From the NCBI RefSeq assembly GCF_005239225.2, contig NC_133301.1:4055157-4119156 (forward strand): 64,000 bases of DNA. The letters are read 5' to 3'. Positions 46,384 through 57,075 of the stretch are shown piece by piece; within the stretch, counting starts at the first letter, position 1; each line of letters opens with the position of its first letter. The notes beneath the pieces are model-generated. The model was given only the letters and a program-made list of their open reading frames with translations, did not search any database and was not told where the DNA came from. Made by a program: the position numbers and the translations under genes. The stretch comes from Populus alba (Eukaryota; Streptophyta; Magnoliopsida; Malpighiales; Salicaceae).

Positions 46384-48110
46384 CCAACTCAACTCTCTTG
46401 TGATGCACACAAAGTACCACATGTCTGCCTTGAATTTCAATCATGATTATCTTACCACATGAGCAATGTCCTTTCTTCAAATCAATACACAATCTAGTTT
46501 GGCCCTTATATACTCGAATTTCATTTGCATTAGCTCAGACCATTCTCATGTTTCTTACATTCTCAAAATACTTATCAAGCATCTTCCTTATAAATGAAGT
46601 TATTTTTGTTTCCCAACTAGCAGCATGAATAAAGCTATCATGAAATCTAGCCATCAACTTTAACCTTATTTTTCTAGCAACAATACTATCAATAAATTTA
46701 CATATTTCCTTTCTTAGTTATTAAAGGACTGCCAAATTATTAGTGATAATACCAATCTTCACTGTATTATCAAACCAATTTAAACCCTCATTATCAACTT
46801 TCCCAACATCCCTCATGTAGTTGATAAAATTAAGAATTGTGTATGATTGGAAAGCACTCCCAAATCCAATCTTGATTTCTAAACCATGAAATCCTTTCTT
46901 TTATAGATTAACATAGATTTGCCTTGCACAATGTTTATGTGTAGCATTCAAGAATACCTCAAATAATGCTTCTGAAAGGCTTTGAAAAAAAAAATTATAA
47001 TAATTAGATAAACAACATATTATGTAATGGATATTTTGTTTATCAAGAATAGAAGTTACCTTTTGCTTTTCAAATATAATGAAATATAGCTTATGATGCA
47101 TACCATTCTAGATGGATCCATATAGTATATATAAAAACATTCATCATGTATCATTGTTATCACACTTAACAACAACATTTGTCACTAAAAACAATCCATT
47201 ATTGTCATTCAAACCCATAACCGATAATAAGACTCATCTGTATGGATCATTCAAATGACATCCATTTATCCTAATAAATTACCTACATCCATTCACAAAG
47301 CCATCTTTCATGACTTTCACAAACAGATATACCACCTCAAACCTCTATAGTGAATTCTCATTCAAATTGTAATTAAGGTCAAACCTATAAAAATATTTGA
47401 GCATGGATTATATTCCGCCAACAACTGGATACATGTTCGAAGTTTATTAAAAGAATCAATGTGATTTATTTTAACCAAATTGTTTTCCTTTCTCTTAGCT
47501 CTTCACACTTGCTTTTTATATGGTTTAATCCTAAATTGATCTTCCAAAAGTATTTTGAGTGCTTAATTTAAAATGTTTGGGTCTGTATTAATTATTGACA
47601 ACAACTTTTTTTTCATTAATTTTGATTTAGCAGCCTTTATACATGTAGGTCGAATATAACTATGTTTCTTTAATGATTTAACTATGAATGTATTGGTATT
47701 AGGAACGAGAGAAAAAAAAATTCCAAGTAAAACCATCCCCTAAATATCTTGTTGTAACTTTCTCTTTTTGATTAATATAATTTTTCAATTGGTATTCATG
47801 TTTCATTTTATATTTTTGCAATACATCTTTAAAGTGATTTACATTACTTAAAAGTTGACATTCTTAAAACATTATAGATCCATTCAATACAACCTTAAAT
47901 CTTTTCTCACTAAAACCTTTTGTCATATTCATGTTCTCCTTATTCTTATTCCTTTTACTCAAATTATCACTATTTTTCTCACCAAACTCATTACTACTCT
48001 TAGATCAATAACAACATTCAATATCTTCATCATTACTAAGTTTCCTGTCGTTATCAGAGTCTAAAGAGTCATCCATTACTTTACCAAAACAAGCATCACC
48101 TTATAAGGTT
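46384..48110 (-). pseudogene. Mutator-like (MULE) transposase relic
   Basis: Reading down the minus strand: near 47950 TKGFSEKRFKVVLNGSIMF starts the N-terminal MuDR-type domain. Near 47320 comes KMALWMDVGNLLG, corresponding to the GCRPFIGLDGC region of the core. Near 46970 comes LSEALFEVFLNATHKHCAR, a typical MULE core motif. Near 46650 comes RLKLMARFHDSF, and near 46440 HCSCGKIIMIEIQGRHVV, the C-x-C and H of the SWIM zinc finger. There are many stops and frameshifts. TIRs were not identified. Confidence 0.75.
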
Positions 48111-49211
48111 TCAATCCACCATCTTCAACTTTATTAAAAAAAACACACATCCTTTCTTATCAGAAGGGATATAATCATCATCTTTTGACTCTTTATCATC
48201 CTTTTCAACATCATCATATATAATCATTAACATTCTCATTATATCCAATAAAAGTCCCAACTCCAACACTATTACTGCCCATATCATCATTAGTAGAACC
48301 TATAACCTAACTAGGATCAACATTAATGACTACATCACCAATAACAACATTACCAACAACACTAGAACCAACAACACCATTAACAAGCATGACAAATGCC
48401 CATTTTAAATACAAACTCAAACAACCATCTATCTACCCATCAAAATGTCACCTTCTATTAACCATATTAATCCCATATACATGAGTTGAAATCCCTAACC
48501 ATGTATGCCAAAAAATATAAAAAGAAAGATAAGAAAGCACAAATCTTAATTTTAGGGTTTTAAAACAAACTTTTTAATTATGTTCAACATTGCTTAAAAT
48601 AAGTTCAAAACATTGTTTCAACTTGAATTACACTTGTTTTATGTAGCATACAAATAATTTGGGTTCTTATTTTCAATAATTTGTGGTTTTTTAATGTTGT
48701 GCAGAATAAACAATAGTATGATTTCTCACTACCCTAAGTGTGTTTTATATTCTGATTACTTTTGATTTTAACAAAAAAATCGATTATATATGATATTTTT
48801 AGGGATTAGGGTTTTAGTTTTAAAATTGACAAATTGTTAATTAAATAAGTTTCATCGGGTAACAACATCTATTAAATGGTTGAATTAACAATTTTAAATA
48901 AACAAATAACACATTATCAACGATTTACAATGTCATGATTCAACAAATAAATTGGGAAAATACCTTTGTTGCTGAGTTCTAAATTGATTGCAAGAAGAAT
49001 CCATCAACGATGATCTAAAAGATTTAGTACAAGATAAATTCATCAGTTAGGTTTGGGTTCAATCTCAAAATCAATTAGGGTTAGTGAGAGAGAAGGGAGT
49101 GTCGATTGAATCTAGAAAGAGAGAAAAAGATAGATTTGATTTGTCATTTCAGGTCATTTCTTATTCAACATAGATGAGAATATTATGGTCAATTTGTGAG
49201 ATTTGAAAAGT
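48111..49211. other. Probable 5' part of the decayed MULE plus AT-rich DNA
   Basis: The minus strand at 48110-48450 gives Asp-, Asn- and Val-rich low-complexity sequence, as found between the N-terminus and the MuDR domain of some MULE genes. A purine-rich stretch (agagagaaggg and agaaagagag) at 49085-49130 could be an old leader. Nothing else is recognised. Confidence 0.35.
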
Positions 49212-49216
49212 TTAGT

Positions 49217-49627
49217 TGTAATATCTCATATTGGCGGGTGAGAGCTTGGGGGAGGGCCTTATATGAGCATGCTCACCTTGCCTAGTAAGACGCGTTTTGA
49301 GGCCACGTGTGGTTGCCAAGAACAAATCCATGAGGCTCATAGGCCTAAGCGGACAATATCTTACTAGTGGGGTGGGATGTTACATTTGGTATCAGAGTCT
49401 GACTCACTGGTTGACCGATGGTGCTGACCGGGTTATCAGGCTCCTTAAAGGGGGTGAATTATAATATCCCACATTGGCGGGTGAGGACTTGAGAGAGAGC
49501 TTTATATGAGTATGCCCACCTTGCTTAGTAAGACGTGTTTTAGGGCCATGAGTGGTTGCCAAGAACAAATTCGTGAGGCTCGTGGGCCCAAGCAGACAAA
49601 ATCTTACTAGTAGGGTGGGGTGTTACA
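49217..49627 (+). mobile_element. TRIM (terminal-repeat retrotransposon in miniature), complete
   Basis: Two 168-bp LTRs (49217-49384 and 49460-49627) enclose only 75 bp, which hold a primer-binding site tggtatcagagtc at 49387-49399 and a polypurine tract aaagggggtgaa before the 3' LTR. A 5-bp duplication TTAGT flanks it (49212-49216 and 49628-49632). LTRs begin tgtaatatc (tataatatc in the 3' copy) and end tgttaca. They differ at roughly 14% of positions by eye, so the insertion is old. There is no coding capacity, so it depends on other retroelements. Confidence 0.93.
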
Positions 49628-49814
49628 TTAGTTGACCAAGATGTAAATGGTAATTTTTAAAACTATAATGGGTAATCGCATTTTGGATCAAACTATAGGA
49701 TATTAAATGTAATTTTTCATTTGAAAACTTATGTTTTTAATACTTTTGTTTTAAATAGTGTTCTAACTTAAATCTTTGATATTTGAAAATCTTTAACTTA
49801 CCCTTTTATTGATG

Positions 49815-50060
49815 TCCATAGTAGTTAAACCGGACATGGTTCGTCCTAATGAATTGATTCAATAAACTCGTAACTCAAAGCCTAATTAGGGCTTGGTTAT
49901 GAGTGGAACAAAAAAGACAATGACCCGATGAAATCTTGTTGATCTAACCAAATTTGGCTAAATCAATACCAATTATTTTTTTAAAAGAACAAAACAATGT
50001 CATTTAAATAAAAATAATTGACATGAGTTTACCCAACAATTAAAGCCTTTTCCAGATCAT
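49815..50060. mobile_element. Possible third relic of the hAT MITE family
   Basis: Blocks such as ccatagtagttaaaccgg, atgacccgatg, ttgttgatctaacc and aattgacatgagtttaccc follow a similar order to the MITE at 14169-14459. It is strongly decayed and the ends are uncertain. Confidence 0.4.
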
Positions 50061-50066
50061 TCCATA

Positions 50067-50069
<3 letters not shown>

Positions 50070-50115
<46 letters not shown>
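50070..50115. repeat. (AT)n microsatellite
   Basis: About 23 perfect AT units. Confidence 0.92.
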
Positions 50116-50121
<6 letters not shown>

Positions 50122-51138
50122 TCAAGATATTAAGTTATTGTTTGGTTTCATTTATGAAAAATAACTTGACTTTGAAACATAGCTTAATTTTTTTTTTATT
50201 AAAAGTAAGTATATTGAATAAAAATATAGCTCAAATGAATTTTTATAAAAAGAAAGTAGTATAAATTAGAATTGACAAAATAAATCACCTTATTTTTTAC
50301 CAAACATGTTTAAGACTTTTTTTGAATAAAAAAAAAAAAACAACTTCATTCAATATATAAAAATGATATTAAACAAATCTACTAACCAACTTTTAAACCC
50401 TATTTTAAAAAATTAATAAAATAACCTAAAATCCACAATTATCCTAAACGGTTGTTAGAATGATGGAAATAAATAGGACAAACCTCAACAAAAAAACAAA
50501 AACAAAAAAGGCTTTCATGGAAAATATCAATTTTACCACTAAATAAATTTTCATTTCAATTCTAAATTCTAAATTAAAGTCTTTCATCTATTTTAACATT
50601 CTTCATTCATATTTCTTCCAAATTGTACTTTTACTTTGTAATAAACCATGTCATTTTAGAATAATTTAACGATTTTAAATGATTATAACAGAAATCATAA
50701 TTGAGAAATAATGATTTGGGAGTAAAATTAATCAAAAACTAGTTCGTGTGTAATCTTGATGTTTGACCAAACAAATAAAACTCTTGTTGTTAATATGAAA
50801 TGGATGTGGATTTGGAAGAAAAAATTGGAATCTGAAATTGAATCGCAGAGATTTGGAAACGTTTCTAAAAAGTGAAAGTTGATTTTTTTATTTATTATTA
50901 TTTATTTAACCACAGGTTACATCTTAAATTTATATCACACCGAAAGTGGAGACCTTTTCCAACAATCAACCTTGCCTCCCTCTATCTGAAGGAAATTATA
51001 TCAACTACAGAATCTGTTCCAATTTTGAAGGATAGAGCAAGGAAAATCTTTGGACTCAATCAAGAGAGCGTAGCTGAACAGCTACCATGCATGTTTGATC
51101 TTCAATTGTGAAAGAAATGCATCGCATTTTTTATAGCC
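50116..51138. other. AT-rich 3' flank of the RCC1 gene
   Basis: This includes the RCC1 gene 3' UTR near 51138. A plus-strand ORF at 50872-51111 ends with a non-repetitive stretch (IISTTESVPILKDRARKIFG) that I cannot assign; it may be chance or a gene fragment. Confidence 0.4.
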
Positions 51139-54100
51139 TTACTTTTCTGAAGTTGAAGAAGGCAGACACTCCTTTATAATCTCCTGAATCCTTCTCTTCA
51201 TTATCTTGTCTTTGATAGTTGCACGCATGTCTCGGTAGAACAATTCCAATCTAAGAAGCTTGCTGTGATCTGCTGATTCTAACATGCTCTCCCATTGTTT
51301 TGCGATGTCAAAATTACCTGAATTCTGCAATGAGATTGGGATGTCTTGGTAAGTAAAAGGTCTGCCAAAAACCAATCCATGAAGCATGCCACCATATTGT
51401 TCCATTATAGAGAGTTTTGACTGAAGGAGCTCTATCTCTTCCATTGCCAAAGACAACCTTTTGTCAGTTTCTGCGACAGCTTTGGAACCATTGCTCTCCT
51501 CAACAACAGTTTTCGGTTCTGGTTGATTGAAATCCTCTGTTAGTGGAGGCCATAATACAAAACTGGGAGCAAAACAATTGATCGTCTTGCCATTTCCAAG
51601 GACACCACTCGTACCCCTGCCCCATGACCAAAGCTTATATCCATCATTAGCAACAAGAACAGTATGGGCAGCCCCACAGGCAACTTGAATTGGATTGTGA
51701 AATATGGGCCCATCTACTCCATAACCTGACATTAGCAGGGGAGAAGAAGCATCTCCTGCGTCTGTTCCAGTAAAACTAGCATCTGGGCACAGGCCAAGAC
51801 CCTTTTCCATTCCCCATGACCATACGTCTCCCACTGACGAAACAACACTAGTATGAAATAAACCACAGTCAACAGAGATCAGGTAGGCTTGTCCTGGCAA
51901 TTCTTTTACAGGCTCAGGTTTTAGCACGCTTTGGGTAGTTCCATGCCCAAGCTGCCCGTTATCCCCAAGGCCAAATGTCCAACACACACTTTCTAACGGG
52001 TCAATTGTTGTCCTTTTGCGAGTGAGTAAAGCTGTGTGATATGCTCCACATGCTACCTCATAAACATCCCAAGAAGAGTCCTGGTTAAACATTTCAACAA
52101 TCTCAGGATGGACTCTGCTCTCTCTATCTCCAAGACCCAACTGGCCATGGTTATTATTACCCCACGAGTAGCATACTAGATCCTCACCTTTATATGTTTC
52201 TCCAGCACTAACCAGGGCGACAACATGTTCACTTCCACATGCCACCTTCACAACAGAGTGGCCATGGAAATCACGAACAGGAATCGGAATGAAACTACTC
52301 TCAAAAGAGATGCTACTTCCAGTTTTGTTTCTTTGTTGCGGGCAATTGCCCCACATCCAAAGGGCACCATGATCATCAATTGCTAGAGACATCATTCCTC
52401 CAGCTTTGATAGAGCATATCTACAGTAGAGACAACATTAATAGAATTATAAACCAGACTTTTAAATGCAAAATAGTGATACAAAGAATTCCATACCTTTA
52501 GTGGTCCTTCACTCTTTGTTTCTGAATGATCTATCAATGAACCTAGGGAGCCCAACTCAAGGAACTGGTCCATCAAGCGTGGCATTGAATAATTCTCTCC
52601 ACTAACACCAAGTTGGCCATCCATATGACAGTCAAGGTTGCACAAAAAAAAGTGCATTAGCAAGCGCAAAGTTAACAGGCATGCATTTAACACTGAAGGA
52701 CACTAGCTGTAAAGGATACAGATGTTGTAGCCCCAACACCAGACCGATCCATCATCTGCCATTACATGGACAACAAAGCATTAGAGCAGCCTGAACTTCT
52801 CTTTACGTCTAACACTTGCAATTGTTTCAGTCAAAATGTAGCCTTAGCCTATAATAACCCCAAAAATTCATCCAGCAGTTATATAATACTATAGCTAAAT
52901 AACACTACTAAACAATATATATATATAAGACGTGACTTTGGATAAGCAAAAGAAATCCAAACCTAGAGTGTAGTGCTTAAAAGTAACCTTGATAGAGAAA
53001 TTGCTTACAAGTACAAGTAAGCACTATAGTTAACTAGCTTATATTGACGTTGTCATTTAACGACAAGTATGTGCTTTTTGGTAATCTCTTCACATGTAAG
53101 CAGCAGAGGAATATCACTCCATAATCCATATACCTTGGATTATGGAGGAAGTGAAGTGATCCTTTGGGACACGATTTAAAATTGGCAAGCTTCAATCAAC
53201 CTGCCTCATTTCCTTGGCCACAAGTTGATAGGCACAAAAGCTACAAATGGGTTAGTCTGCTCAAACTAGAAACCATAGAATTAAACACCTGCCTCCTTTA
53301 CTAATGCAAATCCCTACCTCAATCCAACCCGAATCCAAACTAAATGGTAAATCGTTTTCTTGCAACAGATCTTTAAGTCTATTATTCACATCATAGTACA
53401 GAAAGAACTATCATATACACCCAAGAAAGCTACTGAACTTCAAATCATCCAGCAATTTGCTATAAGACACAGAAGAAAAGGAAAAATCTTTCACAGAACC
53501 TCAAGCATCCCCAAAGTATTAGGAGCTTCACTTGGTTCCACAAGAACTGAAAAATGCACAAAGCCTATGGAAAATGTGGAAACTAACAACCAAAAGCGAA
53601 ACTATGGTATATGCCCTGCCCTGGTCTCATGGACATAATTTTGATATGTGATATATTAATGTCAAAAGAACCCTACGAAAAAAATCAAATGGCAAAAAGT
53701 TCTTAAACTACCATTTATGCTGTTTAAAATTCGGACAAAGTTTTCAACCATTTCTACACAATCAAATGTCTACTATAACAAAGCAGATTCTTCATAAGCA
53801 ATCAATTTATAAAATTTAGACATTTCAATTCTCATTCAAATATACAGCCAAACCCAATAAAACATCACACTATATTCTTATGTCTCAAAACAAAACAAGC
53901 CTGTACAAATCAAGAATCAAATCAATAAAAAGTTAATAAAGCCAACCTGCAAGAGCAAGACTATGATAAGCACCAGCAGCAAGCCCCACAAAGCTGAGTC
54001 TTTTTTCTACACAAGTTTCGAACTTTACTTGTACAGGAAAAAGCTCATCCACTTCTGAACCAGTCCCAAGTCGCCCAAACATTCCTTTACCCCATGAATA

Positions 54101-54284
54101 CACACGCCCATCTCCTACAATTAGACCAACCCACAATTAAAAATCACAACCCAAAATCAATGTAACAAATGAAGAAATGAATCTGCAATGTATACATACA
54201 TATATTACCTGTGAGAATAAGGGAGTGAGCTTCACCAGTAGCCACGGAGACCACTTTACCAGAGAGTGCTGTATTGCTCTCCAT
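51139..54284 (-). CDS. RCC1-repeat protein, 5 exons, with a U12-type intron
   Basis: Exons from the 5' end: 54209-54284, 53947-54114, 52720-52755, 52496-52620, 51139-52419; 561 aa. The protein starts MESNTALSGKVVSVATGEAH. It is built of RCC1 beta-propeller repeats (GRVYSWGKGMFGRLGTG, GSVWCWGYNIYGQLG across a splice junction, YSWGNNNHGQLGLGD, WTFGLGDNGQLGHG, WSWGRGTSGVLGNG). A C-terminal coiled coil follows (about residues 440-480, LSLAMEEIELLQSKLSIMEQ), then a basic helical tail. RCC1 propellers range from Ran-GEF to UVR8; nothing here shows the UVR8 tryptophan pattern, so the function is open. Introns 1, 2 and 4 are GT-AG. Intron 3 (52621-52719) has a perfect U12 donor GTATCCTTT and appears to end in GG. 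Confidence 0.88.
52621..52719 (-). other. U12-type intron with apparent GT-GG ends (RCC1 gene intron 3)
   Basis: On the minus strand the intron starts GTATCCTTT, the exact U12 donor consensus. It contains CCTTGAC, close to the U12 branch consensus TCCTTRAC, whose branch A lies 12 nt before the exon. Joining ATC-T to AT-GGC restores NIYGQLG, an RCC1 repeat, and keeps the frame. The last two intron bases are then GG. No AG acceptor in frame is near. Confidence 0.72.
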
Positions 54285-55014
54285 TTTATAGTGTAAAATG
54301 ATAATTGCCTGAGAGAGAGAGGGATTTGCGGGTGCTCCTTGGGCTCTAATGCTACCTCCTGTCTATATGGATGATGATGGCAATAATTAAATTCCTTTTC
54401 TTTATTATAAATACGGTTTATCTTAAGATTTGGATTATTGAATATGATATTTTTCTAAAAACAATTTTTTTTTTCTATTTTTCAGTAGGAAATAAACATT
54501 ATAAAATAAATAAATAAATAAAATTTTCTATTCAACCACTAAATAGTGTTAATTTATAAGTAAATATTTTAACCTTCAATATATTTTCCCTAACATTGCT
54601 AAATCATAATATTCACTTAACATACTTATAAGCATTGTATTTTTTTAATTATTTAAAACCTATGAAATATTTTTTAATACATCATAATAATGAAAAATAA
54701 CTTATTTTTCTGGAAAATGATTTTCATAAAAAAACATTTTTCTTCCAAAACTTTTAAACAAAACAAAAACCTTAAATTCTTATAAAAATTTGAACTTAAT
54801 AGCATTATTTCGGTGGAATTTAAATAGTCCGGTACAAAGACATAAATAGCAAAGTTATACTAAAACTAAATTCTTAAAAACAGTTGAGAGTTGATTTACC
54901 TTTTTTTTTTTATTAAGAGTATTATTAAAAATGTGTTAGTTTAAGCTTCTGTTTTTGTTTTTAGTGATGAGTCACCATTAAAAACAAAAAATACAACAAT
55001 AAAAACATAATTTT
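54285..55014. other. RCC1 gene upstream region
   Basis: A GA/CT-rich leader (ctctctctcag on the minus strand, about 54310-54322) precedes the RCC1 start. Beyond it is AT-rich sequence with taaa repeats (54507-54522) up to the Copia LTR. Confidence 0.45.
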
Positions 55015-57075
55015 TGTTATAAAATCATATATTATATATGGATGTCTAGATGTTTTTCTAATCCATTTTTTATTATGTTCATTTATCATTATTAAGTTCA
55101 TTTGAATCTTTCTAAGTTTATTTAAATCTACATTTTCTTATGACATTTGAGCATACAAGTATTTATGTACATATATCTAGGGGTGTTGAAAAAAACCGAA
55201 TAACCGAAAAAACTTAACAGAGATGTTAAACCGATTAAACTGATTACTAAAACCAGAAATCTTTCCGGTTTGGTTTGGTTTCAGTTTTACCACAAAAACC
55301 GATGAACCGAACCGGTCACCCATAAAATACATTTAAAAACAACCTGGTATAAATAGCACAGTAAACCTAAACCTAAATCACATTACAATTTACTTATAAG
55401 CCACCGCCCACACCAGACCAAAGTCTTCTCTCCTTCCTACTTTCCCTTTCAATTTTCTTCCTCTCTGCCTCTTGCCCCCTGTATATTTCTCTTCTCTAGC
55501 CGATCAACAAGTAAATAACCCTCATCTCCGCATCGATCTACTCATCTAGTATACTCGAAGTCGAAAAAAAACTCGAACAAAACCCCTCGGCGTCTCTCTT
55601 CACTTGCAGCAGAAAGAGTCAAAGAGGTAAAGTTTAATGTTTATCCATGTGTTAATTCTGGGCTTCGTATGCTTGTAAGTTGTATTGTAACATTTGTTCC
55701 ATTCGAGATCTCTGACCTCTACTTCTTCTTTTTCTATCCTTTTGCAGCTAGGGTTTTTACATATTTCTTCAGGTTTGCCCCTCTTTCCCCGGCCCTTTTC
55801 TTCTTTCTGTTGATTTTTGTTGAATCTGTTGATATTGAGTTCTTGATTGCTTTGTTAAGCGTTGTTAACTTTAATATGTATCGGTTTATTTTGATTGTTT
55901 TGAATCTGTTGATATTTTGTTTTGTTAAGCCTTCTAGCCACGATCAATCTTAGTACTACATAACAAGAGTGCATATTTCACATTAATTTACACAAATTCT
56001 AGTAATATTTGAAAATCATAACCACTTTCTATAGTTATTCCTTGAAAATCTTAGCATATTATGAATATTTTCTAGGGGAATTTGATGACCACCTTATTTA
56101 TCTGGAAAGTGGAAAGAACAGTATAAGGTTTAGAAAATAAAAACGAAAAGGAAATTGGCTTTTAGGTTTTTTCCCCTTGTATTCCTAGTACTTTCATTCT
56201 GTAATGTTAACTGATAATGTGTTTGATGCTTAGCAATTAACTTGTTGTATTAATTATTCATTCTAGATTAGATTTATGTTTTTGTGCTGTTGAATGATTT
56301 TGGATTTGGAAGTTAACTGATTTTTCGACAGTTTGATGTCATACAGTATAAACCTGCATCACTTTCTGATTTTTGGATTTGAATGACTCATACTTGATTC
56401 AAATTTTCCACTGGGTTATCTTCTTTTAATTTAAATGAACCTGCATCACTTTCTGTTTCTGGTGGATCATGTACATGCATTCAACAAAAACTTTGAATCC
56501 TGCCCTGCTTGGAATAATTTGATGTTTGCATTATCGACAAGTCAATTCTTTTTTAATGGGAATTAGTAGAGGGGTTTGGTTTAGATATATACGGTTCATG
56601 TATGATCCAAACATACATACTTGTGTAAATGTTTGGTTTTGTATGGGAACTCCACAACTCCCTCCACTCCACTATTAGAATTTGGTAATTAGGTGTTACA
56701 TACATACTTGATACTTGTGTAAATGTTTAGTCCTGTTAAGTGCTAATAATTATATAAGAGAGAGATTGCGTGAGAATCCATATGGGGGAGTGAAATAATT
56801 CAATGAAAATTCGAATAAGCTAATGGAACCAAGGCCTTGATTGAGTAAAATATGTTGGATTAGCACATGTAAATGCCACTGACTTTCAGGGTTTTGCTTG
56901 CTCTTTCCTTTATTTTTAGAATAGAAATTGGTCCATTACAGCATGCAGGTTTTTTATAATAGAGAGGTGATAGATGTTTTTTTGCAATTATATGAACCTA
57001 ACATGATTCTCAACTTCTGCTTGATTCTCAATTGCAATCAGATGTTGATTTATGTTGTTGTTTTCTTAATTTCAT

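Noticed and set aside
55669..55953. 94-residue plus-strand ORF rich in Phe and Leu
   Set aside because: It lies in the T-rich leader of the hAT element and has no recognisable domain. The transposase start at 57076 is supported by the BED finger instead.
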